This document shows positions 8,901 to 18,300 of a stretch of DNA of 64,000 bases, piece by piece. The notes under the pieces are model-generated. The model was not told the DNA's origin and did not search any database. It was given only the letters and a program-made list of their open reading frames with translations. The position numbers were made by a program, and so were the translations under genes. This DNA is from an uncultured Prevotella sp. (GTDB lineage Bacteria > Bacteroidota > Bacteroidia > Bacteroidales > Bacteroidaceae): positions 1 through 64,000 of the forward strand of contig CABUHE010000003.1 in assembly GCA_902491375.1 (NCBI GenBank). Direction: 5' to 3'. Within the stretch, counting starts at the first letter, position 1, and each line of letters begins with the position of its first letter.

Positions 8901-9798
8901 AGCGGATTGCCCCGTCAGCGTTCAGTTTCCACTTGTTGTTTGACGAAATTGTCTTCTTCGAGCCGTCAGCATATTCAATGACAAGGTTAAGACGCAGCTT
9001 AGGGTAGCCGAAGTTGGCTATCTTGTATGGCTTCTTATTCTGCTGCATGGTGTAGTAACGGCCGTTGCCCAGCACTACGCCGATGGCGTTTTCAGCTGAA
9101 AGCATTGACGTAACGTCGAACGCATTGTATAGAACGGTCTTGCGGTAGTCGGTAGGAGCAGGCGCAAGAACCTGGTCGCCTACTTTCTTTCCGTTGATAT
9201 AAGCCTCGTACATACCGAGTCCGCTGATATACAAGGTGGCTCTTTTCACCTTCTTGTCAACCTTAAACTCTGTGCGCAGATAGCGTGAGCTGAGCTGGCT
9301 GTGTATGTCTTCGATGTCCCATGGCATTGCACGGTCAAGCCCGATCCACTGTCCGCTCCAGTCAGACTCGTTCAGCAGGCCTACGTTCCACATGGCAGTT
9401 TCGCTCCAGTCAGATTCACCTTGCGTGGTGTTTACCTTCACACGCCAGAAGCACGGGGTGTTGCTGCGCAGCTCTTTGCCTGCGTATCTAATCCACTGCG
9501 ACTGGTCTGTGTCTACGGTAGAGTCCCAAAGGTCGCCTATAAGACTGTCGGCTTTCTCCTTAGTTGAGGCTACGATAATATGGTAAGAAGTCTGCATCAC
9601 GTCCTTTTTGCCGGAAGTTATCATCCAGCCGAGGCGTGGCGCAGGTGTGTCAATGCTCATCGGGTCGGTCATGCGCTCTGTCTTCAGCCCGGTAACGGCT
9701 ACCGGAAACTGCGCTTTCTTTGCAGTTTTCTTCTTTGCCGATACGGCAGGCAGACAAAGAGCAATGGCCAACGCCGTTATGAATGCTTTGCGTATCAT
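5953..9798 (-). CDS. GH78 alpha-L-rhamnosidase fused to an Asp-box (sialidase-like) propeller
   Basis: Secreted 1281-residue two-enzyme fusion. A signal peptide (1-21) leads into a GH78 module (about 30-905) with N-terminal beta domains and an (alpha/alpha)6 barrel. The probable general acid is Glu505 (RDERQPWLGD) and the general base Glu796 (TTIWELWNG). Residues about 920-1281 form a BNR/Asp-box propeller with three clear S-x-D-x-G-x-x-W boxes (1065, 1115, 1165) and a shorter one at 1225. It lacks the FRIP motif of classical sialidases. GH78 removes alpha-L-rhamnose; Asp-box folds cut sialic acid, Kdo and other glycosides. RG-II chain C is Rha-Kdo, so the fusion could process both sugars (inference). 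The start overlaps the GH140 stop by 4 nt (ATGA). Confidence 0.9.
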   Translation of the reverse strand: MIRKAFITALAIALCLPAVSAKKKTAKKAQFPVAVTGLKTERMTDPMSIDTPAPRLGWMITSGKKDVMQTSYHIIVASTKEKADSLIGDLWDSTVDTDQSQWIRYAGKELRSNTPCFWRVKVNTTQGESDWSETAMWNVGLLNESDWSGQWIGLDRAMPWDIEDIHSQLSSRYLRTEFKVDKKVKRATLYISGLGMYEAYINGKKVGDQVLAPAPTDYRKTVLYNAFDVTSMLSAENAIGVVLGNGRYYTMQQNKKPYKIANFGYPKLRLNLVIEYADGSKKTISSNNKWKLNADGAIRSNNEYDGEIYDARKEFDGWSTAGFDDAKWMTAERVAIPYGTLRGAMSPNMKVLKTVKPVSVRKHGDSYIVDMGQNMAGWLKMRVSEVNAGDTVSIIFSENINPDGSLNRANFRHALSTDKYVADGTENGRWWSPTFVYHGFRYAEIKGMKDVSADGLIGEVISDEMAETGTFASSDTILNKVYHNAVWGILSNYKGMPVDCPQRDERQPWLGDRVRGCFGEAFIFDNNNLYAKWVRDIVEAQREDGCIPDVAPAYWNYYSDNMTWPSALPFSLEMMYNQYGDDQPLRRYYPAVKKWLAHMKYQYMKDGLMPRDKYGDWCMPPSDLKAIHNRDPKRQTDGTLIATAYYYRANKLMERFARILSKDSDAAEYAAEAARVKDAFNKKFLTVNRGTSSVPGHLLYPDSTFYGNNTTTSNILPFAFGMIDDDYVRGEVEKNIIYDIITNCKGMMPCGIIGAQWLMHGLTDMGRSDIAWLLATNKAYPSWGYMTEKGATTIWELWNGNTANPKMNSANHVMQLGDLISWLYEDVAGISSDLNHPGFKHIIMKPDFSVDEMDDIKASYNSIYGKIVSRWKKENGKLNWHIEIPANTTAEVHLPDGSVKNIGSGSYDLTSKLPVQDEAVVSDEFLYTNASFPQAHSATITETTKGDLVATYFGGTKERNPDVCIWVSRKPKGSDKWLAPQLVADGVFKTGSDESKLAGLSGLDSTNAAASKGPIVDKKVSKNPEGWQRKACWNPVVYQIPGGDLVIYFKIGNKVADWTGWMVRSKDGGKTWSKREPLKEGFLGPIKNKPLLHNGRLIAPTSIEEGGWRLYFEYSDDMGKTWKRTDFVKADDGVKAIQPAIMVLKDGRLAAVARTRSAHIGITYSSDNGETWSKLELIDTPNNNSGLDAVTLKDGRQVLICNDRPIPKGIKNGKGARTPLSVLVSDDGVNWRHWITLEDSPISQYSYPSIIQTSDGKLHCIYTWRRQRIKHVVLDVNKLKD

Positions 9799-11228
9799 TG
9801 TCTTTCGGGTATTTGCTTGTCTGTTTTGCTGATATAATTCTTGCTTGAGTCAACGGCTATGAGCACGCGGTCGCTGCCACGCAGATAAGCCGCGTCGTAT
9901 GTGAACTCAGTCGTCTTGTTGTCGTATTCGCCGAGATAAGTGAGCGAGCCGTCAGCCGGATTCATCCACCATACGTTCTTCTTGGCTCCGCTTATCTTGG
10001 TGAGGTCAATGCTCATGGGCTTTCCGCTGTAGTTGTAGACGAGCATATAGTCGTTGCCGCGTGTGGCGATAATGCGGTCGTAGCGTTCACCGTTCTGTCC
10101 GGCGATGATGCTCTGGTCAGCAATTCTGTCAGTGAACGGGAAGCTGAGCATGAGCCATTTGAGGTATTTCATCTGGTTGTAGCCTGGGTCTTTCATTGCG
10201 TCCCACCATGGTTTCTCGGCAGCGAATGATGCCTGAAGCCCCGGACGGATGAACTGCATTACAGAGTTGTGGCCGTATGTATGGCCGAATGCTCCAGCGA
10301 ATACTGCCCAATATGCGTAGCGGCGCACGTCATAGTCTTGCCAACGGGGTGCTGAGAAGTCGTGAAGTCCCTGCGGAATGTCCTCATAACTGGGCTCACC
10401 GTCGATAACAGGACGGAGCGGTTTCTTCTCAAAACTCATGTCAACGTAGCGCCAGTTGTCTTCCTCGGTGTTGTCCTTTATGGTGTAGTCGCCGTCGCCG
10501 TTGCGCTGTCCGTAGCGTCGGTGTCCGCTCTGGAACATGTTGAAGTCCATCCACTCGCGGTCGTTAAACCACCATGCAGACGTGGTGCGGCCTCTCGGGT
10601 GGAATGTCATCAGATGGTTTTTGTCTATCTTCTTGATGGCGCGTGCCATTGCATCCCATATCTCAGGCTTCTTGTTGCCCATGATGTCGCCGCCGATAAG
10701 CCATATAATGTTAGGCTTGTCCTTGTAGCGCTTTGCGAGGAATGTGCCCAGCGCTGCAGCTTTTTTTGTGTCCATTGCGTCAATCTGTGAACCCCAGATG
10801 CAGTCCATGGCGATATAGATTCCGTTGCGTTCGGCCACGTCTACTATGTAGTCGAGGTGTTCCCAGTAACCGTAAACATCGGGTTTTGACACCTTGCTGA
10901 AATCAAACTCGGCGTTGTTGGCTGCATGGCCGTAAACGTTGAACGTCGGTATGGCGTTGAGTACCTGTATCTGCTCTACGTTATAGCCGGCCGTGCGTTC
11001 GTAAGATAGGAAGTATTCTACCTCGTCGCGGTTCAGACGTTCAGGCAACAGCCATGCCGTATTGCCTAACCAGAAGAACGGCGTGCCGTTTTCATGAACA
11101 ATGTAGCGGTTGTTTTCAGATACGACAAGCCGTCCGTTGCTCCACGGCTTGTAAATCTTGCTTGCGGCATTGACCGCCGTAACGGCCAGCAGCATTGCCA
11201 AGGTAAAGATTAGTTTTGTTTTCTTCAT
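9795..11228 (-). CDS. GH140 family apiosidase-like glycosidase
   Basis: Secreted protein of 477 residues: signal peptide 1-21, a TIM barrel (about 30-380, DUF4038-like) and a C-terminal beta domain (about 385-460). The GH140 founder releases RG-II side chains by cutting the apiose-galacturonic acid bond. Candidate catalytic residues are Asp181 (IGGD) and Glu278 (DGEPSYE), 97 residues apart, the spacing I recall for the founding enzyme. The aromatic-rich WLGNTAWLL motif near residue 53 is also family-typical. It overlaps the GH78 gene by 4 nt, so the two are probably translationally coupled. This is the most specific marker that the locus targets RG-II. Confidence 0.85.
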   Translation of the reverse strand: MKKTKLIFTLAMLLAVTAVNAASKIYKPWSNGRLVVSENNRYIVHENGTPFFWLGNTAWLLPERLNRDEVEYFLSYERTAGYNVEQIQVLNAIPTFNVYGHAANNAEFDFSKVSKPDVYGYWEHLDYIVDVAERNGIYIAMDCIWGSQIDAMDTKKAAALGTFLAKRYKDKPNIIWLIGGDIMGNKKPEIWDAMARAIKKIDKNHLMTFHPRGRTTSAWWFNDREWMDFNMFQSGHRRYGQRNGDGDYTIKDNTEEDNWRYVDMSFEKKPLRPVIDGEPSYEDIPQGLHDFSAPRWQDYDVRRYAYWAVFAGAFGHTYGHNSVMQFIRPGLQASFAAEKPWWDAMKDPGYNQMKYLKWLMLSFPFTDRIADQSIIAGQNGERYDRIIATRGNDYMLVYNYSGKPMSIDLTKISGAKKNVWWMNPADGSLTYLGEYDNKTTEFTYDAAYLRGSDRVLIAVDSSKNYISKTDKQIPERQ

Positions 11229-11320
11229 ACTGCTTGTTTATATTGTTTGTTATTATATTTCTGTCTTGTCAGAATGTTCTTATTGACCGGCTGCGAGTGC
11301 TGTCATAATCGGCTGTTTTG

Positions 11321-11408
11321 TAAAAGACGGCCTGTTGTATTGTAAAAGATGCTCTTTTATACGGTAAAAGGCCATCTTTTGCGCTCTAAAAGGCGGTCTT
11401 TTACAACG
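11321..11408. repeat. 22-bp palindromic unit array A (4 units)
   Basis: Four contiguous 22-bp units start at 11321, 11343, 11365 and 11387. Each reads Y-AAAAG-N5-CTTTT-N6; the centres are ACGGC, ATGCT, GCCAT and GCGGT. The first unit has a degenerate right arm (CTGTT). The array lies in the 330-bp gap between GH95 and GH140, genes of the same strand, so it would be transcribed within the operon. The rest of the gap (11409-11558) holds only a weak imperfect hairpin near 11508-11550. Confidence 0.9.
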
Positions 11409-11558
11409 TGTTGATTGTCAGCTTGTTATGAGTTTGGAATTTTTTTGATGTTAAGACGGACTAATGCGTCTGCATCGTTAAATTCGTTATGCTTTTAAGC
11501 CGTTTACAGGCAGACATGTATGGACGGTGTCCCTGCATGCCCGCCTGTATGCGGTCTG

Positions 11559-14021
11559 TTATCGTTCGGTTGCGTAGAAAGTGTATGTCTCGCCCTTCTT
11601 TGTCGCAATGTCGTACAGATATGTCTTCTGCATTTGCGGCATAGGCTCGATAGCGTCGGGGGCGTTTATTTTCTGCTTGATGTCGGTCGGCACTGCAAAG
11701 AGCGGATTCTTGTTGTCGCCTTTGGCGGTTTTGAGTCCTTTACATTTGAGTGGTACTGTTGAACGTATGCGCAGGTTGCCGCCGAGTTCAGACTTAACGA
11801 CAGCTTTTGTAATCTTGTTGTCCTTCCATTCCATGCTTACCTCAAATCCGCCACGGGCTTTCAGACCGTTTATATTGCCGTCTTTCCATGCATCGGGCAG
11901 AGCCGGCAGCAGGTAAACAAAGCCGTCATGGCTCTGCATAAGCATCTCGGCAATGCCGGCAGTGCAGCCGAAGTTGCCGTCAATCTGGAATGGCGGATGT
12001 GCGTCGAAGAGGTTGGGGTAGGTGCCGCCTTTCTTTTTCTCGTTGCGTACAAGCGTGAGCTGGTCGCCTATGAGTTTCCATGCGTGGTTGCCGTCGAGCA
12101 GTCGTGACCACAGACAGACCTTCCATCCCATGCTCCATCCGGTTGAGGGGTCGCCTCTATGGATGAGCGATGTGCGTGCGGCAGACGTTAGTTCAGGTGT
12201 GCGGAAAGGTGAAATCTGATTGCTTGGGAACAAGCCGTACAGATGAGACACGTGTCTGTGGGTGTCGTCCGGGTTGTCCCAGTCGTCCATCCACTCCTGC
12301 AACTGTCCCCAACGGCCGGTCTGCATCGGCGGCATACCTGCCAGTTTGGCTTTCAGACTGTCGGCGAATGTTCTGGCTTCGGTCTTTCCGAGTATCTTGC
12401 CGGCGTCGATTACGTGGTTGAAAAGGTCGTAAACCAGCTGGTTGTCCATGGTTACTCCCGCAGCCGTTGACGCTCCGTATTTGTGAGGATTCTCAGGAGA
12501 AAGACTCGGACAGATTACCCAATAGTTGTTTTTCGGGTCGCGTACCATTATCTGGTTGATGAATCTTGCCGCGTTTTCCATGATAGGATAGACATCGGCA
12601 AGAAACTTCTTGTCGCCGGTGTAGAGGTAATGTTCCCACAGATGCTGGCTCATCCATGCTCCGCCGGTAGGCCAAAGTCCAGACGGAGCCTTGTCGATGG
12701 CTCCTGTTACACGCCAGATGTCGGTGTTGTGGTGTAATACCCAGCCGTCAGCTCCGTACATTATGCGTGCTGAGTTGTGGCCTGTCTCGCTTACGTCCTT
12801 TATAAGACCGAACAGCGGTGCTGTCAGTTCGCTGAGGTTTGTAGGCTCTGCCGGCCAGTAGTTCATTTCAAGATTGATGTTGCAAGTATATTTACTGTCC
12901 CACGACGGCAGCATCTTGTCGTTCCAGATGCCTTGAAGTGTCGGCGGCTGTGTGCCCGGCTGCGATGTGCATATCAGCAGATAGCGGCCGAACTGGAAGT
13001 AAGTCTCAACCAGATGCAGGTCGGTGTGGCTCTTGAAGGTCTCGACTCGCCTGTCAGTCGTCATGTCGGCGTAGTTGTCTTCACCTAAGTTGAGTTTCAC
13101 ACGGTCGTATTGTGACTTGTATTTATTGACGTGTTCCTGCTTGATTGTAGGAAAATTCTTTGTAAGAGCGTTCTTTAACGTCTGCTCTGAAATCAGAGTG
13201 TCGTTGCCGCTTATGTCATTGTAGTGCTTGAAGTTGGTCGCGATTGTAAGATAAATCGTGGCTTCGTCGGCTCCGTTAATCTGCAACACACCGTCGCGGC
13301 TGCTCATGCGTCCGCCCTTGATTTTGGCAGTAGCGCGCCCGGTGAATGTTACTTTGCCTTTTTGTCCTTCATGCCAGCCGCTTATTCCGCTTAAAACTAT
13401 CTCGTCGCCTTCGGTTCTTATGGTTACGTCCTGCTGCGGTGAGGTCATCTGGGCGTTGCAGGTTATCATGCCTTTTTGGCTCGCCGTCAGATGAATCATT
13501 ATCACATTGTCTGACAAAGAAGAAATATATTCGCGCTGATAAGTAACTCCTCTGGCTGTGTATCGTGTTATGGCGCGGGCTGAGTCGAGGCTCAGTTCAC
13601 GGTAATAATTTGTGTAATTGTCGATGTTTGGGAAGTTTATGTACAGATCTCCGAACGGTTGGTAGGGCATACCGCTGTTTGTGTTGGCCTGTACATGTGC
13701 TGTCGCGAGTGTCTGGGCTTCCTTGTATTTGCCTTCCCATACGAGTTGTCTTACTTTTGGAAGGTATTCAAGAGCTTCAGGATTAGCGTTGTTGTTAGGA
13801 CGTCCGGCCCAAATAGTCTCTTCGTTGAGTTGCAGACGCTCGGCATAAGGCGATCCGAATATCATTGCACCGAGTCGGCTGTTACCTATCGGCAGGGCTT
13901 CTGTCCATGTAGCTGCCGGTCTGTCATACCACAGAATATGGCTGTTGGCAGTCTGTGTCGTGGCTGACATTCCGCCGGCTGTCATTGCGATGAATACAGC
14001 TGTGAGTATAATTTTTTTCAT
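11559..14021 (-). CDS. GH95 family alpha-L-fucosidase/alpha-L-galactosidase
   Basis: Secreted 820-residue GH95 enzyme. After a signal peptide (1-20) come an N-terminal beta-sandwich (about 28-280), the (alpha/alpha)6 barrel (about 310-690) and a C-terminal beta domain. Known GH95 catalytic elements are present: Asn381 and Asn383 (NINLEMNYWPAE), Glu510 (SLSPEN), and the DAHPPFQIDGNFG loop. The family inverts alpha-1,2-L-fucosides or alpha-L-galactosides; L-galactose caps RG-II chain A, which would fit the neighbours. Substrate preference cannot be read from the motifs seen. The start overlaps the upstream esterase stop by 4 nt (ATGA). Confidence 0.92.
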   Translation of the reverse strand: MKKIILTAVFIAMTAGGMSATTQTANSHILWYDRPAATWTEALPIGNSRLGAMIFGSPYAERLQLNEETIWAGRPNNNANPEALEYLPKVRQLVWEGKYKEAQTLATAHVQANTNSGMPYQPFGDLYINFPNIDNYTNYYRELSLDSARAITRYTARGVTYQREYISSLSDNVIMIHLTASQKGMITCNAQMTSPQQDVTIRTEGDEIVLSGISGWHEGQKGKVTFTGRATAKIKGGRMSSRDGVLQINGADEATIYLTIATNFKHYNDISGNDTLISEQTLKNALTKNFPTIKQEHVNKYKSQYDRVKLNLGEDNYADMTTDRRVETFKSHTDLHLVETYFQFGRYLLICTSQPGTQPPTLQGIWNDKMLPSWDSKYTCNINLEMNYWPAEPTNLSELTAPLFGLIKDVSETGHNSARIMYGADGWVLHHNTDIWRVTGAIDKAPSGLWPTGGAWMSQHLWEHYLYTGDKKFLADVYPIMENAARFINQIMVRDPKNNYWVICPSLSPENPHKYGASTAAGVTMDNQLVYDLFNHVIDAGKILGKTEARTFADSLKAKLAGMPPMQTGRWGQLQEWMDDWDNPDDTHRHVSHLYGLFPSNQISPFRTPELTSAARTSLIHRGDPSTGWSMGWKVCLWSRLLDGNHAWKLIGDQLTLVRNEKKKGGTYPNLFDAHPPFQIDGNFGCTAGIAEMLMQSHDGFVYLLPALPDAWKDGNINGLKARGGFEVSMEWKDNKITKAVVKSELGGNLRIRSTVPLKCKGLKTAKGDNKNPLFAVPTDIKQKINAPDAIEPMPQMQKTYLYDIATKKGETYTFYATER

Positions 14022-15313
14022 TTTGTCTTGGGTGTGAATCTTAATGCGTTTTCTTCTTCAATCATAACTTTGCTCTCATCAAGTTTTGAGGCGTCGAGAT
14101 TGAATGTCTCAATGAAGAATTTGTACACTGCGTTGCGCTTGTTCGGACCGAAGTCATGTCTTTCTTTCGGCAAGTGAATGTTCTTGATGTTGTCAGTAGC
14201 GCCGTAGAATCCGTAGATTCTTTGCAGGTATGGGTATTCGAGTTCTGGTGTTGTTGATGTCCAGTCGCCGCCGTCGCTGACAAGCATCATGGGTTTCGGC
14301 GCAAACATTGCGGCCAGTTCGGCGTTGCATGTGCCTCCTCCTGAAAGTTGGATAGGCATTCCGCTTTCGCACGGACAGCCTCCGTCAAACCATGATGACA
14401 CACTTACAACGGGGCAGCAGGCCGTGTATCGGTCGTCAAGAACACTTAACAGAACAGACTGTGTGCCGCCTCCAGAACCGCCGTTTACACCGACACGTGT
14501 CTTGTCAACGTCTTTGCGCTGAATCATCCAGTCTAGAATACGTATGCCGTTCAGTGCCTGCATTACGTGTGCTTCGGGTGTCTGGTGAGCCTCAGAGCCG
14601 ACTTCGTCAGCTGATTCTCCCCATCCCCACAGGTCGTAGTCGACGCAGATTGCACCCATGCGGGCGAGTGTTCCAAGTCTTTGCTGCTGCACTTTGCCAT
14701 AGCGTCCGTTTGAGAAATGACCGTTCGGACATATAATAAGAGGATGTTTCCCTTTACTTTTGGGTGCGTAAATTGATCCGCATACAGTGTGTCCGTTGAC
14801 TGTTTTAAGGCGGAAGTTCTGCACTGTATAGCCGTCGAATTTCCTTATCTTGCCGTATTCAGGAGCGTCTTTTGAACATTTTTGCAGCAGTGGGTCTATG
14901 CCTAAGCGTGCTCTTACTTCCTTACGGAGAGTGTCTTTTCTTGCTTCCCAAGATGTCTTGTCCGTGTATTTTGACGCCAGATAAGGTATCAGTTTCATTC
15001 CGTCTTCAGGCTGTCTGCGCGGATATTCATACGGCTTTATCTTGTATAGCTTGTCGTTCTGCTTAACAGCTTTGAAGTCGAAAGGTGCAAGTATGTTGTT
15101 GAGTGTCTCTTCCAAAGAGTATGGGCGTACGCGGAAATCCGCATACGCCAGTTTTAGTCCGGTTGTATCAACATTGTATTTCAACCGTATTCCGAAACGT
15201 TTTGACACGTCGTTAAGCACATCGCTCAGCGGACGAGTGAACTTTGTTTCGTATGTCTGTGCGCCTGCTGCCATGCTGAATAACAGCAGTGCAGGCAAAA
15301 TCAGTCGTTTCAT
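14018..15313 (-). CDS. CE19-like pectin methylesterase with STN-like N-terminal domain
   Basis: Secreted alpha/beta hydrolase of 431 residues. Signal peptide 1-18. Residues about 25-93 look like an STN/FecR-C type domain (the fold at the start of some TonB receptors and secretins). The hydrolase follows (about 105-405), with nucleophile Ser280 in NGGSGGGTQ and probable catalytic His386 (KERHDFG). The architecture and the cysteine-rich GGCPCESGMP loop recall the RG-II methylesterase that founded CE19 (acting on methylated uronic acid). Assignment to CE19 rather than a generic acetyl-xylan-esterase-like hydrolase is from memory of motifs. It is translationally coupled to GH95. Confidence 0.7.
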   Translation of the reverse strand: MKRLILPALLLFSMAAGAQTYETKFTRPLSDVLNDVSKRFGIRLKYNVDTTGLKLAYADFRVRPYSLEETLNNILAPFDFKAVKQNDKLYKIKPYEYPRRQPEDGMKLIPYLASKYTDKTSWEARKDTLRKEVRARLGIDPLLQKCSKDAPEYGKIRKFDGYTVQNFRLKTVNGHTVCGSIYAPKSKGKHPLIICPNGHFSNGRYGKVQQQRLGTLARMGAICVDYDLWGWGESADEVGSEAHQTPEAHVMQALNGIRILDWMIQRKDVDKTRVGVNGGSGGGTQSVLLSVLDDRYTACCPVVSVSSWFDGGCPCESGMPIQLSGGGTCNAELAAMFAPKPMMLVSDGGDWTSTTPELEYPYLQRIYGFYGATDNIKNIHLPKERHDFGPNKRNAVYKFFIETFNLDASKLDESKVMIEEENALRFTPKTK

Positions 15314-15396
15314 ATTGTATTTTGTTAAGGCTTTTTTCTGTTACCGCATGGTCGTCTGGTTTTATTAGTATAACCTTTTGCGGCTTATCAGTATAT

Positions 15397-18300
15397 TTAC
15401 ATTTTATAGGTTAGCTTTCCGAGATCTTCACGTTCGCAGACAGTCTTGCCGTTTATCATCAGGCGGAAGCCCTTGCCTTGGTGATAGTGCTGTCCGTCCT
15501 TGTCGTAAATAATCGTAAGAACATTGCCACGGTAGTTCACATCGTCAAGACAGAAGTAATCCCATGTGCCGGCAGGAACGAGCGGATTGATTACAATGCT
15601 GCCGTCAGCTTGTGGACGAAGACCTACCAGACCGGTTATTACAAGGTCAGCGAATGTTGAATGATTGTAGTATCGGCTGCGCTCACGGTCGCCCATCAGC
15701 CATGCTCCGTTTTTCTCATCGAGGTATTCGCCGATGTAAGGACGTCCGCGGTGATGCTGGCTTTCGACATACAGTTTCATCTGTTTGAAGAAAGTTGTGT
15801 CGCCTAATACAGGGTCGGGATATGTGTTAATGTAGTTTGCAAAGGCTGTGAGAGTCTGACTGGTGGCAAACGGCCAGATTGCTCCGTCCCATTCGCATTT
15901 GCCTACGCCGTGACTTCTGAACTCTGGATGGCGGCGCTCAGCAGTCGTCAGACCGTAAGGAGCAGAGAATCCTTTCTCGTCTTCGAGCTGTTTCCATGCC
16001 TCGTCATATTTCTTCGCATCTGGCAGATTGAAGTACCAGGGGATGAATCCAATGGCTTCGCGCACGGCTGCTGATGAATCTCCTCTTAATGTTTCAAAGA
16101 ATGACTGCTTCTCGTTCCACAGCTTGCTCTGTATCAGATTCTTCAACGTGTCGGCTTCGAGGTCGTATTCTTTAGCTTTAGACGCATTTCCTGCAAGACG
16201 GTTTAATTCAGCAAGTGCACGTGCGTTGCCGTACATGTAGCTGTTTATCGTTGGACGTGCATACTGCTTGCGGCGTCCACCGCTAATGCTTTCTTCCATT
16301 CCGTCCTGCACATCGCCTTGCCAGTATAGACCGTTCTTCAGTCGGTTTGTTCTCTTCCAGCGTGCGTATTCCTCTTCGAGCGACGGCTTCAGACCTAACA
16401 CGAAGGTTGTATCACCAAGCACTTTGTAAGCCTCATATACAGCTGCCGGATTCCAAGAGCTGAACTTATTCATCTTTGTCATGGCTTTGCCGTCGTTGCC
16501 GTGATACCATGTGTTGAGAATCTGGTGCAGGTATGTTGTGTCGCGCAGCCAGCGGGTCTCCATAATGTGATGGCCGACAGCGCAGGCAATAAGATTGTAT
16601 TTGTCAGCATAAGAGCGCTGTACGAGGAACTCTGTCATGCCAAGACCTACCGGAGTACGCTTTATATGTTTGCGGAGCGACCACCAGCGGTAGTAGTAAA
16701 TCTCTTCCATATCCTTGTCAGGACAGTCGAACAGAGGAATATTCTTGCTCATCCATTCTGATGACTTGCTGTTGGGTATGTCTGTAACGATGTTCTCATC
16801 CTCCATCGTATTGAAGCGGTCAGCATAGTGCTTATAGTTGTCGTACTTCAGAACGGCAGCATTTCCGTCTGCGTCTGACGATTTTGTAGTAAGGTTTGCG
16901 ATGGCGAATGTTGCCATAGGATCTTCCTCGTCAGCACGTGGCATGTCGACAAACTGGTCTGCCGGAGTCTCGATGTCAGGTTTGTCGAACAAGTCGCCGG
17001 TGCGGAAAACGATGCGTGTTATCGCCTCGACAGGTGTGTCAAACATACGTGCAGTGGCCTTTTTGCCATTGACGAAGTATGTACCTACGTGTCCGTCTAC
17101 TGAAAGTATGGCTTTGATGTGATATGGTTCGCCAGCCTTGTAACCTTTGACCATACCTCCGTAGCGTGCGCCGCCTTTTACCTTCATTGTTGCTGTAGAG
17201 TCAAGCACTATGCGTGAGCACATGTTGCCTTTCGCGTCAAGGAATTCTATGTTAAGCTGTCCGTGATTGTTCTGCATGGCTTTAACATCAAACTCAACTG
17301 TGAGTTCTTTCGTTGCAGGTATCACTTTTTCTACAGTTGCATAGTCGTATGGATCTTTATCGCTGAGAGTCAGCCATTCACCGTTAAGCCTGACAGGTGT
17401 CCACTGTCCTGTACGTATGTTCCAGTCGGTCATGTCTGCCAGCTTTTTATATTGGCTGAAGCTGCCGTGTGCCTGTTCGGTAGCTTCGAGTTTGACGGGC
17501 ACCTGTACGCAGGCTACCCAGATATCCTCTTTGTTGTTGCTGTAAGTAACCCAAAGATTGCCGTCCTTGGGAGTGCCGTTGCCTTCGAGAATGCCTCGTG
17601 TGTACTGAGGACCGTAACTCTTGTAGTTACCCCAATGGCGTTCAGGAGTCACATCACCGCACACTAGATTTAGTGTTGTGTACTCCAGTCCGTCCTTGCT
17701 CAGTGATATGCCGAGCGGCCAGCGGTATTCTGCCGGATTGTAAACTGTGGCATAAGTGCCGTCAGACAGGCGCTGTCCCCATATCTTCGCGTTTGAGTTT
17801 ACAAAGCCGTGGGCACGTGGGGCAGGGTAGCGCCATGTGTTTCCACCGTCACTGCTTATGCTTGTCAGTGCGTGTTTCCACAGACCTACCTTGCGCCCGT
17901 CAGGCAGAGTGTAACCACTGAAAGCCTTGTATGGAGTCTTTAACGGCAGTATGTCATCGTTGCGGTCGGCTTCCTCAACCCACTGCATGCGCATCATCGG
18001 GTCGGCTATCAGTTCGTCGCAGGCCTTGACAAACTCTTTGTCTTTTGATTTCTTGTAGTATGGATAGTCTGTGTTCTTTTCGTTGAATCCGTGATTGTAA
18101 TAGATGAAATATATCGGACCGAACGAGCCGTCGGCCTTTATCTCCCTTGCCACGCGCCCTATGCCGTTGCCGTCGTTCGGGTGGTCTTTAGGTGTGAGAG
18201 CAACGTTGTAGTTGCCGAGTGCAATCAGTTTCTTTCCGTTTTTTGAGACATAGAAGCCTACACGCTGGTGCATAACGGCTTTGAGGTCTTTTGCAACTAT

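Noticed and set aside
11321..11408. The repeat arrays as CRISPR
   Set aside because: Units are 22 bp with only about 10 fixed bases, no 25-40 bp unique spacers, never more than four units, and no cas genes in the window.
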